DNA of 64,000 bases from Pseudomonadota bacterium (GTDB lineage Bacteria > Pseudomonadota > Alphaproteobacteria > Acetobacterales > Acetobacteraceae): positions 1 through 64,000 of the forward strand of contig JAKAWQ010000010.1 in NCBI GenBank assembly GCA_021816925.1, written 5' to 3'. The notes under the pieces were generated by a model. That model worked only from the letters and a program-made list of their open reading frames with translations, was not told the DNA's origin and ran no database searches. Position numbers and translations under genes: made by a program. Below are positions 17,490 through 27,137 of this stretch, in pieces (position 1 is the stretch's first letter; every line of letters begins with the position of its first letter).

Positions 17490-17607
17490 TGCCCCGGCTT
17501 GTGGACGACGGCCGGAAGCCTATGGTTTATGCGGGCAGCGGCCGGGTTGCGCCAGTGGGTTGGCCCAGCGCGCCGGCAGCGCGACAGACGGTAAAGGCAG
17601 GCGACAC

Positions 17608-20301
17608 ATGACGAACATCGGGCAGGACAGCCTGAAGATCCGCCGCACGCTCAGCGTGGGCGGGAAGGACTACCATTATTTTTCGCTGCCCGCGGCCGCC
17701 GATGCGCTCGGCGATCTCTCCCGCCTGCCGGTCAGCCTCAAAGTGCTGCTCGAAAACGTGCTGCGCTCTGAGGACGGCAAAACCTATACCGTCGAGGATG
17801 CGCGCGCGATCGCGGCCTGGCTCGACGCGGGCCATTCGGACCGCGAGGTGCCGTTCCGCCCGGCGCGCATCCTGATGCAGGACTTCACCGGCGTGCCGGC
17901 GGTGGTCGATCTCGCGGCCATGCGGGATGGCATCGTACGGCTCGGGGCCAAGCCGGAGAAGGTGAATCCGCTCGTGCCCGTCGATCTCGTGATCGATCAT
18001 TCGGTAATGGTGGACGTATATGCGAAACCGGACGCTCTGGCGCGCAATGTCGCCGCGGAGTTCGAGCGCAACGGCGAACGCTACGGGTTCCTGCGCTGGG
18101 GACAAGAGGCGTTCCACAATTTCCGTGTCGTGCCGCCGGGGACGGGCATCTGCCATCAGGTCAACCTCGAATATCTCGCGCAAGGCGCCTGGACGAGCGC
18201 GGTGGACGGCGTGACGTATGTCTATCCGGACACTCTCTTCGGCACCGACAGCCACACGACGATGGTGAACGGGCTTGGCGTGCTGGGGTGGGGCGTGGGC
18301 GGCATCGAGGCGGAGGCGGCGATGCTCGGCCAGCCCATCGCGATGCTGATCCCGGACGTAATCGGGGTGCGGCTGACAGGGCGGCTGAGGGAGGGGGCGA
18401 CCGCGACGGACCTTGTGCTGACCGTGACGGAGCTTCTGCGCCGCAAGGGCGTCGTCGGCAAGTTCGTCGAGTTCTTCGGGCCGGGGCTGGACCAACTGGC
18501 GCTCGCGGACCGCGCGACCATCGGCAACATGTCGCCCGAATACGGGGCAACGTGCGGCTACTTCCCGCTCGACCGGGTGGCGCTCGACTACATGCGGCTG
18601 ACGGGGCGAAACGCCGGCCGCATCGCGCTTGCCGAGGCCTACGCCAAGGCGCAGGGAATGTGGCGCGACGAGACGACGCCCGAGCCGCGGTTCTCGGACA
18701 CCGTGGCCCTTGATCTTGGCAGTGTCGTGCCCTCGATTGCCGGGCCGAAGCGGCCGCAGGATCGGGTGGCGCTCAAGGAGGCGGCGCCGGCCTTCAAGGC
18801 GGCGCTCACCAAGTCTCTCGGGGTGCCGGCGAACGATACGGGCCGGCGGGCGGCGGTTGCCGGGCACAATTTCGCTCTCGCGCACGGACATGTGGTGATC
18901 GCGGCGATCACGAGCTGCACCAACACGTCCAATCCTTCGGTCATGATCGCGGCGGGGCTCTTGGCGCGCAAGGCGCGCGCGCGCGGGCTTACGCCCAAGC
19001 CCTGGGTGAAGACCTCGCTCGCACCCGGTTCGCAGGTGGTGAGCGAGTATCTGGCGAAGTCCGGGCTGCAAGAGGATCTCGATGCGATCGGGTTCGGATT
19101 GGTGGGGTATGGATGCACCACCTGCATCGGCAATTCGGGGCCGCTCGACCCGGCGATCGCGGCGGCGATCGAGGAGAACCGGCTGGTCGGCGCTGCGGTG
19201 CTTTCGGGCAACCGGAACTTCGAGGGGCGCATTCATCCGAACGTGCGCGCCAATTATCTGGCGAGCCCGCCGCTGGTGGTTGCCTATGCGCTGCTCGGCA
19301 CGATGACGGAAGACATTACCACGGCTCCGCTCGGCACGGATCGCGAGGGAAAGCCGGTCTATCTCCGGGACATCTGGCCTTCCAACCGCGAAATCGCGGA
19401 GACGGTCAAAGCGAACGTGCTGCCGGAGATGTTCCGTAAGCGTTACGCCGAGGTGTTCAAGGGCCCGGAGCAGTGGCGCGCCATCCGGGTGGTAGGCAGC
19501 ACCGAAACCTATCGATGGTCGGACTCTTCCACCTATGTGCGCAACCCGCCCTATTTCGAAGGGATCACGGCGGAGCCTGCGGCGGTCGATGATATCATGG
19601 GTGCGCGCATTCTCGCGCGGCTCGGCGATTCGATCACCACGGATCATATCAGCCCGGCGGGCTCGATCCGCAAAACCTCTCCGGCCGGCGAATATCTGCT
19701 GGAACACCAGGTGCTGGAGAAGGAATTCAACAGCTACGGCGCGCGGCGCGGCAATCATGAGGTGATGATCCGCGGCACTTTCGCGAACATCCGCATCCGG
19801 AACGAGTTGTTGAGCGGCGTCGAGGGCGGCTACACGAAGCACCTGCCCTCGGGCGAGCAGATGTCGATCTTCGATGCAGCCGTGCGTTACCGCAAGGAAG
19901 GCGTACCGCTGGTGGTGCTGGGCGGCAAGGAGTACGGCACGGGCTCTTCGCGGGACTGGGCGGCGAAAGGGACGCTGTTACTCGGCGTGAAGGCTGTGAT
20001 CGTGGAGAGCTTCGAGCGCATCCACCGCTCGAACCTGGTGGGGATGGGCGTGCTGCCGCTCACCTTCGGCGAAGGGATGGATCGCAACTCGCTCGGCCTG
20101 ACCGGCGAGGAGATGCTGGACATCCTCGGGCTTGCGGACCTTCGGCCGCGCATGGAGCTCAACCTTGTGATCCACCGTCCGGACGGGAAGACCGAGAAGA
20201 TTCCGGTGCGCTGTCGTGTCGATACGCTGGACGAGGTTGCCTATTACCGGCATGGCGGCATCCTGCAGTATGTGCTGCGCGGTATGGCGAAGGCGGCCTG
20301 A
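17608..20301 (+). CDS. acnA: aconitate hydratase, AcnA type
   Basis: An 897-residue TCA-cycle enzyme that converts citrate to isocitrate using a [4Fe-4S] cluster. Cluster ligands are visible as Cys437 (SCTNTS) and Cys503 and Cys506 (GYGCTTCIGNSG). Other AcnA/IRP1-type motifs are GTDSHTTMVNGLGVLGWGVG, GARILARLGDSITTDHISPA and KEYGTGSSRDWAAKG. The ATG at 17608 follows GGCAGG. The long in-frame upstream extension lies over ccmA and was rejected. The length is standard for AcnA. Confidence 0.96.
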   Translation: MTNIGQDSLKIRRTLSVGGKDYHYFSLPAAADALGDLSRLPVSLKVLLENVLRSEDGKTYTVEDARAIAAWLDAGHSDREVPFRPARILMQDFTGVPAVVDLAAMRDGIVRLGAKPEKVNPLVPVDLVIDHSVMVDVYAKPDALARNVAAEFERNGERYGFLRWGQEAFHNFRVVPPGTGICHQVNLEYLAQGAWTSAVDGVTYVYPDTLFGTDSHTTMVNGLGVLGWGVGGIEAEAAMLGQPIAMLIPDVIGVRLTGRLREGATATDLVLTVTELLRRKGVVGKFVEFFGPGLDQLALADRATIGNMSPEYGATCGYFPLDRVALDYMRLTGRNAGRIALAEAYAKAQGMWRDETTPEPRFSDTVALDLGSVVPSIAGPKRPQDRVALKEAAPAFKAALTKSLGVPANDTGRRAAVAGHNFALAHGHVVIAAITSCTNTSNPSVMIAAGLLARKARARGLTPKPWVKTSLAPGSQVVSEYLAKSGLQEDLDAIGFGLVGYGCTTCIGNSGPLDPAIAAAIEENRLVGAAVLSGNRNFEGRIHPNVRANYLASPPLVVAYALLGTMTEDITTAPLGTDREGKPVYLRDIWPSNREIAETVKANVLPEMFRKRYAEVFKGPEQWRAIRVVGSTETYRWSDSSTYVRNPPYFEGITAEPAAVDDIMGARILARLGDSITTDHISPAGSIRKTSPAGEYLLEHQVLEKEFNSYGARRGNHEVMIRGTFANIRIRNELLSGVEGGYTKHLPSGEQMSIFDAAVRYRKEGVPLVVLGGKEYGTGSSRDWAAKGTLLLGVKAVIVESFERIHRSNLVGMGVLPLTFGEGMDRNSLGLTGEEMLDILGLADLRPRMELNLVIHRPDGKTEKIPVRCRVDTLDEVAYYRHGGILQYVLRGMAKAA

Positions 20302-20440
20302 TCAGCGGCATGCTGGTGGGTTTGGGGGGATTCCGCAGCTCAGCGTTCGTCAGGTTGCCGAAGGAGGCGGCTTCGGCGATCGGGAGGCCCGATGCGCCGG
20401 GCGGGTTGGAGAGCGCCTGACAAACCCGTAGGTTGAGAAG

Positions 20441-22684
20441 GTGGCGCAGCGGGCTGCTCCCTTCGAACTTCCCGGAAGCGGGGCCTGGCATGGAGCGGCG
20501 CGCGCGCGGCTGGCCCGGCTCGTGGCGGCGTGGCTCGCCGCGGAGCACCGCCGTTTCGTGCTCTGGCTGCCGGTTGCGCTCGGCGGCGGCGTTCTCGCCT
20601 ATTTCGACCTGAACCAGGAGCCGCCCTGGTGGCTCGGTCCGGCGATCGCCGGGGCCGGGTTCGCTGTTGCCTTTCTGCTCCGCCGCCGCCCGCTTGCTTC
20701 GGCGCCGGCGCTGTTGGCTGCTTGCTTCGGGCTAGGGATTGCGGCGGCCACGCTCGCCACCGCCGGCGCTCCGCCGCTCGCGGTCCTGCCGCGGCACGCC
20801 ACGATCGTGACGGGGCGAATCACCTTGGTCGAGCCGCTGCCGAACGGCAGCCGGATCACTATCGCCCGGCCGAGTCTCAACGGGGCGCCGCCGATCGCGC
20901 GGCGGCTGCGCATCAGGCTGCATCGGGGCGATCCGATCCGGCTCGCCGCCGGCGAGAAGGTGAAGGTGCGGGCGCTGCTCGAGCCGCCGTTTCCGCCTTC
21001 CTATCCCGGGGCGTGGGATGTGCAGCGCTCCTCTTTCTTCTCCGGCTTCGGCGGCTACGGCTTCGCGCTCAACCCGGCCATACTTCTTGCCCCCGCCGCG
21101 GGCGGGCCGGCGCGGCGCCTCGAGGCGCTGCGGGAAGGCATTGAACGGCGCATCCGGCGTGCGTTGCCGGGGCCCGAGGGTGCGATTGGCGCCACGCTGA
21201 TGACCGGCATCTCGACGGCCATCCCGGAGGCCGATCGCGCCGCATTCCGCGATTCAGGGCTGGCGCACCTGCTTGCCGTGGCGGGCCTGCATATCGGCAT
21301 TGTCATGGGCTTTGTCTTCATGCTGAGCCGCGCGCTCCTCGCGCTCTCCGAGCGCGCCACGCTCTATTGGCCGACCAAGAAGATCGCGGCCCTGGCTGCG
21401 CTTGGTGCGGGCGGCCTCTACATGCTGCTGACCGGCATGCACGTGCCGATCATGCGGAGCTTCGCCATGGCGGTGCTTGCGGTGGCGGGGCTGATCGCCG
21501 GGCGGCGCGTGCTCTCGCTGCGCGGGCTTGCGCTCGCCGCCACCCTTCTTCTTCTGCTGCAACCGGCCGAGGTGGTGGGGGTGAGCTTCCAGATGAGCTT
21601 CGCCGCGGTGCTCGTCCTGATTTCGGGCTACGAGGCGCTCCGGCCCTGGCTCTCCCGCCTGCACGGCGCGGGCACGTGGGGGCGGCTTGGCCTCCATGTG
21701 TTGGCGCTGGCGCTGACGAGCCTCTTTGCCGGCACCGCAGCGCTGCCGTTCGGCGCTTATCATTTCGGCCATATCCAGATTTATTACGTGCTCGCAAACC
21801 TAATCGCGGTGCCGATCACCGCGGTGCTCGTCATGCCGGCGGGGCTCGTTTCGCTGGCGCTGATGCCGGTTCATCTCGAGCGCCTGGCGCTCGTGCCGAT
21901 GGGATGGGGCATTCGCCTGCTGCTCGGCATCGCGCGAACGGTTTCGGCCCTGCCGGCGGCGCGGATTGCCGTGCCGCACATGCCGTCCTGGGGTCTCGGC
22001 CTTGTCGGGTTCGGGCTTGCCTGGCTCTGTCTCTGGCGCTCGCGCCTCAGGCTCGGCGGAATTCCACTGATCCTGGCAGGGTTCGCGACGGCCTTTCTCG
22101 TTCGCCCGCCCGACATCCTGGTTTCGCGCACCGCCGGGCTGGTCGGGCTCGACACCGCTCAGGGCGTGTTCGTGCAGAAGACCGGCCGCGGCGCATCACG
22201 CTTCACCCACGATGCCTGGCGCGAGTTGTGGCCGGGCCGTGCGTTCCGCCCGCTGCCGGCGAATGGCGTGCTGGCCGGCGGCGCGCTGCGCTGCACGCCC
22301 GACTATTGCCTGTTTCGCCCGCACGCAGGCGGCGCTGCCGCGCTTCTCCTGCGCAGCCACGCCACGCCGCAGCCTTGTCCGCCGGCCGCGGTGGTTGTTT
22401 CGCCTCATCCCGACCGGCGTCGCTGCACGGAGGGCGGCCTGCCGCTCATCGATCGCTTCAGCGTCTGGCGGAACGGGCCGTATGCGCTCTGGCTCGGGCG
22501 GCGCGGGGTTCGCATCGTCTCCGACCGGTCGTTGCGCGGCGATCGGCCGTGGGTGCCGCCTCTGCCCCAGCCGCGCGGTGCGGCAGCGCGCTCGAGCGGC
22601 GCAAGTGCGCGCGGCGCAAACCACCACGCCGCGCGCGGCTCGGCCCTGCCCATGGCGCCAACGATCCGCCTGCCGCCGCAATGA
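20441..22684 (+). CDS. comEC: ComEC/Rec2-family DNA-uptake membrane protein
   Basis: A 747-residue polytopic protein. The N-terminal helices and DUF4131-like soluble region (about 60-240) are followed by the competence-domain helices. These include the DSGLAHLLAVAGLHIGIVMG signature and LLTGMHVPIMRSFAMAVLAV. The C-terminal 200 residues lack the HxHxDH motif of the metallo-beta-lactamase domain found in long ComEC proteins, as in many alphaproteobacteria. It is predicted to form the inner-membrane channel for single-stranded DNA uptake. The GTG start follows GAGAAG. No other competence pilus genes are nearby except comF. Confidence 0.88.
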   Translation: MAQRAAPFELPGSGAWHGAARARLARLVAAWLAAEHRRFVLWLPVALGGGVLAYFDLNQEPPWWLGPAIAGAGFAVAFLLRRRPLASAPALLAACFGLGIAAATLATAGAPPLAVLPRHATIVTGRITLVEPLPNGSRITIARPSLNGAPPIARRLRIRLHRGDPIRLAAGEKVKVRALLEPPFPPSYPGAWDVQRSSFFSGFGGYGFALNPAILLAPAAGGPARRLEALREGIERRIRRALPGPEGAIGATLMTGISTAIPEADRAAFRDSGLAHLLAVAGLHIGIVMGFVFMLSRALLALSERATLYWPTKKIAALAALGAGGLYMLLTGMHVPIMRSFAMAVLAVAGLIAGRRVLSLRGLALAATLLLLLQPAEVVGVSFQMSFAAVLVLISGYEALRPWLSRLHGAGTWGRLGLHVLALALTSLFAGTAALPFGAYHFGHIQIYYVLANLIAVPITAVLVMPAGLVSLALMPVHLERLALVPMGWGIRLLLGIARTVSALPAARIAVPHMPSWGLGLVGFGLAWLCLWRSRLRLGGIPLILAGFATAFLVRPPDILVSRTAGLVGLDTAQGVFVQKTGRGASRFTHDAWRELWPGRAFRPLPANGVLAGGALRCTPDYCLFRPHAGGAAALLLRSHATPQPCPPAAVVVSPHPDRRRCTEGGLPLIDRFSVWRNGPYALWLGRRGVRIVSDRSLRGDRPWVPPLPQPRGAAARSSGASARGANHHAARGSALPMAPTIRLPPQ

Positions 22685-22890
22685 ACCGCCCTTGCGTGGC
22701 CGTTCTCTCGGCCACATGCACCGGCGGGGAAGGCACTGGAGAACCGCGGCGTGGTGCTCACCACCATTCTTGTCCGGCTGGCGCGGTCGCTCGGTTGCTG
22801 GGCGAAGGCTGCGGGCAACCTGGCTCTCCTTCCGTTCGTGCTGCTGCTCGCGAGCCTCGATCGGCACGACCGTCTGCTCTGTTTCTCTGC

Positions 22891-23679
22891 TCAGAGCGGG
22901 GGCGCCCAGCCGGTCAGCATGGCCATTGAAAGCTCGATCGGGATTTTCTCCCCCTGCGCCGGCAGGGAGGCGAGAGCCGCGGCGAAGAGCGCACGCGGCG
23001 GCGTCCGCCGCTCCCGGAGCCGCACCGCATTGGTCTCGCCGGCTGCGCGGAGATCATGCAGGAGTGCCAGCGGATCGGCATAGGCGAGCCGGATCGTATC
23101 GAGATCGGCGACCGGGGCGGCGAACCCCGCGCGCTGCAAAAGGCGCGCACAATCGCCAAGCGTGGGGAAGGGCGAGACCCGCGGCGCGGCGCCGCCGCTC
23201 AGAGTGGCCTCGGCCTCGGCGAGGGCCGTGCGCAGCGCATCGAGGGTGCCGAGCACCGGGAGGCTCGCCAGGAAGAGCCCGTCGGGCTTGAGCACGCTTC
23301 GGATCTGCACCAGGGCGCCGGGCAGATCGTTCACCCAATGCAGCGAAAGATTCGCGGTGACGAGGTCGAACGTTACGGGAGCGAACGGCAGCCATTCCTC
23401 ATCGGCCGCCACGGCAAGCGGGCCGTTCCTTGCGGCCATGCGCGGGGAAAGATCGGCCGGGATGACCGTAATTTCGCGCGCGCGGAGAAGAGGAGCCACC
23501 ACGCCGCGGCCGCCGAGATCGAGTGCGAGGGCGAACCGCCGCGTCGTATCGTCCAGCCGTTCGATCAGCCGCTCCGCCGCCTCGGCGAGCACCGGCGCCA
23601 CGCGCTCGACCATCGCCGCCGCGCGCTCGCGGTGCCGGCGCACCGCGCAGCGCTCGAAAATCTCCAGCACTCCGCTCAT
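22891..23679 (-). CDS. SAM-dependent methyltransferase (BioC/NDUFAF5-like)
   Basis: A 262-residue class I methyltransferase. The glycine motif is ALDLGGRGVVAPLL, followed by motif II around VIPADLSPRMAARNG and post-I FDLVTANLSLHWVNDLPGAL. This last motif is characteristic of the BioC/NDUFAF5-like group. It could methylate malonyl-ACP in biotin synthesis or act in respiratory-complex assembly, and the sequence does not settle which. It is divergent from the rhodanese-comF-grxC-DUF1178 run, a neighbourhood found in other alphaproteobacteria. The 206-bp gap to comEC contains nothing recognised. Confidence 0.82.
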   Translation of the reverse strand: MSGVLEIFERCAVRRHRERAAAMVERVAPVLAEAAERLIERLDDTTRRFALALDLGGRGVVAPLLRAREITVIPADLSPRMAARNGPLAVAADEEWLPFAPVTFDLVTANLSLHWVNDLPGALVQIRSVLKPDGLFLASLPVLGTLDALRTALAEAEATLSGGAAPRVSPFPTLGDCARLLQRAGFAAPVADLDTIRLAYADPLALLHDLRAAGETNAVRLRERRTPPRALFAAALASLPAQGEKIPIELSMAMLTGWAPPL

Positions 23680-23794
23680 CCGGTCTTTGACCCCTCCGGT
23701 GCCCGTCTCTAACGTTTACGCCTGAACGTTTACGCTTGGCCGCCGGGAAGGAGCGCCTGATGCCGCCTGCTGCCGAATTGTCGGACTTCTGAGC

Positions 23795-25396
23795 ATGCGT
23801 GCCGTTGCGCCGAGCGCGCTTGCCCGACTGCTAGGGGAAGGCGGGGAAATGGCCATCCTCGATGCCCGCGAGGAGGGCGAGTTCGGCGAAGCCCACCTCT
23901 TCTGGGCCGTGCCGTGCCCGCTTTCCACAGCCGATCTGATTGCCCCGCGGCTCTTGCCCCGGCGGAGCGTGCCGGTGGTCGCGGTCGATGCCGGTGAAGG
24001 TCACGCCGAGCGTCTCGCCGGGATTCTCGCCCGGCTCGGCTACGCGGATGTCTCGGTGCTGGAGGGCGGGATCGCGGCGTGGCAGGAGGCCGGCTTCGAG
24101 CTTTTCAGCGGCGTCAATGTTCCTTCCAAGGCGTTCGGCGAGTGGGTCGAGCATCATTACGGCACCGAGAGCATCGACCCTGCCGAGCTCAAGCGGCGGC
24201 GCGATGCGGGCACGCCGATGGTCGTGCTCGACAGCCGCACGTTCGAGGAATTCGAGCGCATGAGTATCCCGGGCGGCATCAGCGTGCCGGGCGGGGAGCT
24301 TGTCTATCGGATCGGCGATCTTGCCCCCGATCCCTCGACGCTCGTGGTTGTTAACTGCGCCGGGCGCACGCGCAGCATTCTAGGCGCGGAGAGCCTGCGG
24401 CGTGCCGGCGTCCCGAACCCGGTGGTGGCGCTCCGCAACGGCACCATGGGATGGGAGCTTGCGGGCTTCTCCTGCGCGCGCGGCGGCGCCCGCCGCTACT
24501 CTGCCGGCACGCCTGCCTCGCTTGCGGTTGCCCGCGCGCGGGCGGAGCGTTTTGCCGAGGAAACCGGCGTGCAGGTGATCGGGCGCGAGGCGCTGGCGGC
24601 GCTGGCCGCCGAACACGCGCGCACGCTTTACCTTCTCGACGTGCGGAGCCCCGAGGAATATCGCGCCGGCCACCTGACCGGAAGCCGCAAGGCCCCGGGC
24701 GGCCAGCTCGTGCAGGCCACCGACCGTTGGGTCGCGGTGCGAGGGGCGCGTATTGCGCTGATCGACGATACAGGCGTTCGCGCGCGCATGGCCGGCGGAT
24801 GGCTTCGGCAGATGGCGCCGTGGGAGATCTTTGTCGTCGAGGGCGTGCTCGATCCGGGCCCGGGGAACCCGCTCGAAATCGGTCCGGAGCCACGGCCGGA
24901 GCCGCCGCTCGGGCCGACGCTCACAGTTGAGGAGTTCCGCGCTTGGCAGAGACGGCCCGGCACCGTGCTCGTCGATTGCGCGCGCAGCCTCGACTACCGA
25001 GCCGGGCATATCGAGGGCGCACTCTGGGGCCTACGCTCGCGCTTTGCCGTGCTTGGCCCGATGCTCGCCGCTGCGGCACGCGTCGCCGTCACCTCGCCCG
25101 ACGGCTGGCTCGCCCGGCATGCGCAAGCCGATCTTGCCGCACTCACGCGTGCGCCCGTGCGCGCGCTTGCCGGCGGCACGGAGGCCTGGGTTGCCGCAGG
25201 CGAGCCGCTCGCGGCCACTCCCGCGGACCCGCCGGACGAGGCCTGCATCGACGTTCATCTCCGCCCCTATGACCGCACCGGCGGCATCGAGGCGGCGATG
25301 CGCGCCTATCTCGACTGGGAGGTCGGGCTGCCCCAGCAGCTTGCGCGCGAAACTTCCGTGGCGTTCGGGTTGGCGGGGGTTCATGGCTGCACCTGA
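23795..25396 (+). CDS. four-domain rhodanese protein, one active site
   Basis: A 533-residue protein of four consecutive rhodanese folds (about residues 5-110, 125-240, 250-345 and 365-475). Only domain 2 has a catalytic cysteine loop, VVNCAGRTRSI. The equivalent positions read VAVDAGEGHAE in domain 1, ALIDDTGVRAR in domain 3 and AVTSPDGWLAR in domain 4, so those lack the Cys. The active domain could transfer sulfane sulfur to a thiol acceptor, and the others may be structural or regulatory. It overlaps comF by 14 bp, so the genes are probably cotranscribed. A role in sulfur trafficking with the downstream glutaredoxin is inference. Confidence 0.85.
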   Translation: MRAVAPSALARLLGEGGEMAILDAREEGEFGEAHLFWAVPCPLSTADLIAPRLLPRRSVPVVAVDAGEGHAERLAGILARLGYADVSVLEGGIAAWQEAGFELFSGVNVPSKAFGEWVEHHYGTESIDPAELKRRRDAGTPMVVLDSRTFEEFERMSIPGGISVPGGELVYRIGDLAPDPSTLVVVNCAGRTRSILGAESLRRAGVPNPVVALRNGTMGWELAGFSCARGGARRYSAGTPASLAVARARAERFAEETGVQVIGREALAALAAEHARTLYLLDVRSPEEYRAGHLTGSRKAPGGQLVQATDRWVAVRGARIALIDDTGVRARMAGGWLRQMAPWEIFVVEGVLDPGPGNPLEIGPEPRPEPPLGPTLTVEEFRAWQRRPGTVLVDCARSLDYRAGHIEGALWGLRSRFAVLGPMLAAAARVAVTSPDGWLARHAQADLAALTRAPVRALAGGTEAWVAAGEPLAATPADPPDEACIDVHLRPYDRTGGIEAAMRAYLDWEVGLPQQLARETSVAFGLAGVHGCT

Positions 25397-26159
25397 AGGG
25401 GCGGCGCGGCTTCTCCGCTTTGGCCGGCACGCCGGGCGGGCGATGGTCGACCTGCTGCTGCCGCCCGGGTGCCCTTGCTGCGATGCCCCCGTGGGTGCGC
25501 CCGGGCTTCTTTGCGCGGACTGCTTCCAGACGCTGACGCTGCTGGCCGAGCCGCTCTGCCGGCGCTGCGGCGTGCCCTTTCCGTTCCAGGCGGCGGGCGG
25601 GCGGGCGGGGCTTTGTCCGGGATGCCGGGAGCATCCACCTCTGTTCGATCGCGCGCGCGCGGCGTTCCGCTACGACGCCGGGGCGCAGCGGCTGATCCTT
25701 CCTCTCAAATATGCCGATAGGACGGAGCTGGCCGAGGTGCTTGCCCTTCACATGGTGCGCGCCGGGGCGGAGCTTTTGCGTGTTGCCGAGGTGCTTGTGC
25801 CGGTGCCGCTGCATCGGCGGCGGCTTTTCGCGCGGCGCTACAACCAAGCGGCGTTGCTTGCGCGGGCGCTGGCGCGCCGTTCGGGTCTTCCGGTCGTCCC
25901 CGATGCGCTGATCCGCCGCCGTGCCACGTCCTCGCTTGGCGAGCTTGCCGCGGCCGAGCGGGTGGCGGAGCTGGCCGGCGCCTTTGCCGTCCGCGCCAGC
26001 CGGGCCCGAGCAATCCGCGGCCGGCGCGTGGTGCTGATCGACGACGTGCTGACCTCGGGTGCGACAGCGAATGCCTGCACCGAGGCGCTGCGCGAGGCAG
26101 GTGCGGGGGCGATCGACGTGCTGGCCGCCGCGCGCGTCCCCGATCCGCGCATGACATAG
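25383..26159 (+). CDS. comF: ComF-family phosphoribosyltransferase-like protein
   Basis: A 258-residue protein. The N-terminal four-cysteine zinc region has CPCC, CADC, CRRCG and CPGC pairs (residues about 30-85). The linker VPVPLHRRRLFARRYNQAA is the ComF hallmark. The C-terminal PRPP-binding loop is VVLIDDVLTSGATANA. ComF proteins act in DNA uptake in naturally competent species and are linked to GntX-type roles elsewhere. The ATG lies 14 bp inside the rhodanese gene. Confidence 0.9.
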   Translation: MAAPEGAARLLRFGRHAGRAMVDLLLPPGCPCCDAPVGAPGLLCADCFQTLTLLAEPLCRRCGVPFPFQAAGGRAGLCPGCREHPPLFDRARAAFRYDAGAQRLILPLKYADRTELAEVLALHMVRAGAELLRVAEVLVPVPLHRRRLFARRYNQAALLARALARRSGLPVVPDALIRRRATSSLGELAAAERVAELAGAFAVRASRARAIRGRRVVLIDDVLTSGATANACTEALREAGAGAIDVLAAARVPDPRMT

Positions 26160-26277
26160 CCCGCGGATCGCAAAAGGATTTTGTGCCGGAACGACGGGTT
26201 TGTATCTCGACGAGATGGGGGCCCGGCCCTATCTCCTGAGCCGAATCGCCCTGATGGCGGCAGGCTGGGATCAGCGC

Positions 26278-26550
26278 ATGCCCGAGATCGAGATCTACAC
26301 GCAGCCCAGGTGCGCCTACTGTTTGGCCGCGCGGCGGCTTCTTACTGCCAAAGGGCTGGCGTTCCGCGAGATCGATGCTCCGCACGGATCCCCCGAGCGG
26401 GCCGAGGCGATCCACCGTTCCGGCGGGCGCACCACCGTTCCGCAGATCTTCATCGACGGCGAGCCGGTGGGAGGGGCGGACGAGCTGGCGATGCTGGAGA
26501 GGAGCGGCGAACTGGATCGCCGGCTCGGCATCGCGGCCGGACAGCCATAG
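26278..26550 (+). CDS. grxC: glutaredoxin 3 family (CAYC active site)
   Basis: A 90-residue thioredoxin-fold protein starting MPEIEIYTQPRCAYCLAARR. The dithiol active site is CAYC rather than the usual CPYC. The cis-Pro loop TVPQIFIDGEPVGGADEL binds glutathione. It reduces disulfides or glutathione mixed disulfides in the cytosol. The ATG at 26278 was preferred because it matches family N-termini, and an upstream in-frame start at 26200 adds a non-conserved leader. Confidence 0.92.
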   Translation: MPEIEIYTQPRCAYCLAARRLLTAKGLAFREIDAPHGSPERAEAIHRSGGRTTVPQIFIDGEPVGGADELAMLERSGELDRRLGIAAGQP

Positions 26551-26616
26551 CACCGCACCGGCCAGGGTGGCAGAATATCATTTGGTGTGCCCGCCGGCCG
26601 GGCATGGATGGGAACG

Positions 26617-27099
26617 ATGATCCACTATCAGGTCCGCTGCAACGAGGGCCACGAGTTCGACGGGTGGTTCAAGGACAGCGGCGCCTTCGACCGTCAGGTA
26701 AGGCGCGGGCTGGTCGAGTGCCCGGTCTGCGGTGACGTGAAGGTGGCTCGGGCGATGATGGCGCCGGCGCTGCAGCGTGCGCCGGTCCCGTCGCCGGCCG
26801 TTCAGCCGGCTGCCCCTGCCGTCCTTGCAGCGCCGGCTTCGGCCGAGGCGCCCATGGCGGTTACCGGCGGAGGCATGCCGGATCAGGTGCGGGCTCTTCT
26901 CCAGCGCATGCGGAGCGAGATCGAGAACAATTGCGATTATGTCGGGCCGGGCTTTGCCGACGAGGCGCGGCGCATCCATCGCGGCGAGAGTGAACGGCGC
27001 GGCATCTATGGCGAGGCGACCCCCGAAGAGGCACGATCGCTGAACGAGGAAGGGATCGACGTCAAGCGCATTCCCTGGGTCGAACGCGCCGACGGCTGA
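26617..27099 (+). CDS. DUF1178 family protein
   Basis: A 160-residue protein starting MIHYQVRCNEGHEFDGWFKD with a second Cys pair (ECPVCGD), which suggests a small zinc ribbon. An Ala/Pro-rich linker (about 55-85) follows, then a conserved C-terminal part (NCDYVGPGFADEARRIHRGE, then EEGIDVKRIPWV). This is the alphaproteobacterial DUF1178 family. Its function is unknown. It commonly follows grxC, as here. Confidence 0.88.
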   Translation: MIHYQVRCNEGHEFDGWFKDSGAFDRQVRRGLVECPVCGDVKVARAMMAPALQRAPVPSPAVQPAAPAVLAAPASAEAPMAVTGGGMPDQVRALLQRMRSEIENNCDYVGPGFADEARRIHRGESERRGIYGEATPEEARSLNEEGIDVKRIPWVERADG

Positions 27100-27101
27100 G
27101 C

Positions 27102-27137
27102 AGAGGGGCGCCGGGCCTGACGGCGCCGGCCTTCTCT
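27102..27137. terminator. possible bidirectional terminator between DUF1178 and recR
   Basis: GGCGCCG (27107-27113) pairs with CGGCGCC (27121-27127) around a 7-nt loop. Outer AGAGG and CCTTCTCT can extend the stem across a small bulge. It fills the 36-bp gap between two convergent genes and reaches the recR stop. T-runs are weak. Confidence 0.35.

Noticed and set aside
20357-20377. Hairpin GCCGAAG-N7-CTTCGGC after acnA as a terminator
   Set aside because: The stem is only 7 bp with a 7-nt loop and no T-run follows. The comEC gene is on the same strand, so read-through may be normal.
22685-22890. Possible gene (for example a lexA-type regulator) between comEC and the methyltransferase
   Set aside because: No recognisable domain, start site or codon pattern on either strand. 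The frames there are short or continue into neighbouring genes.
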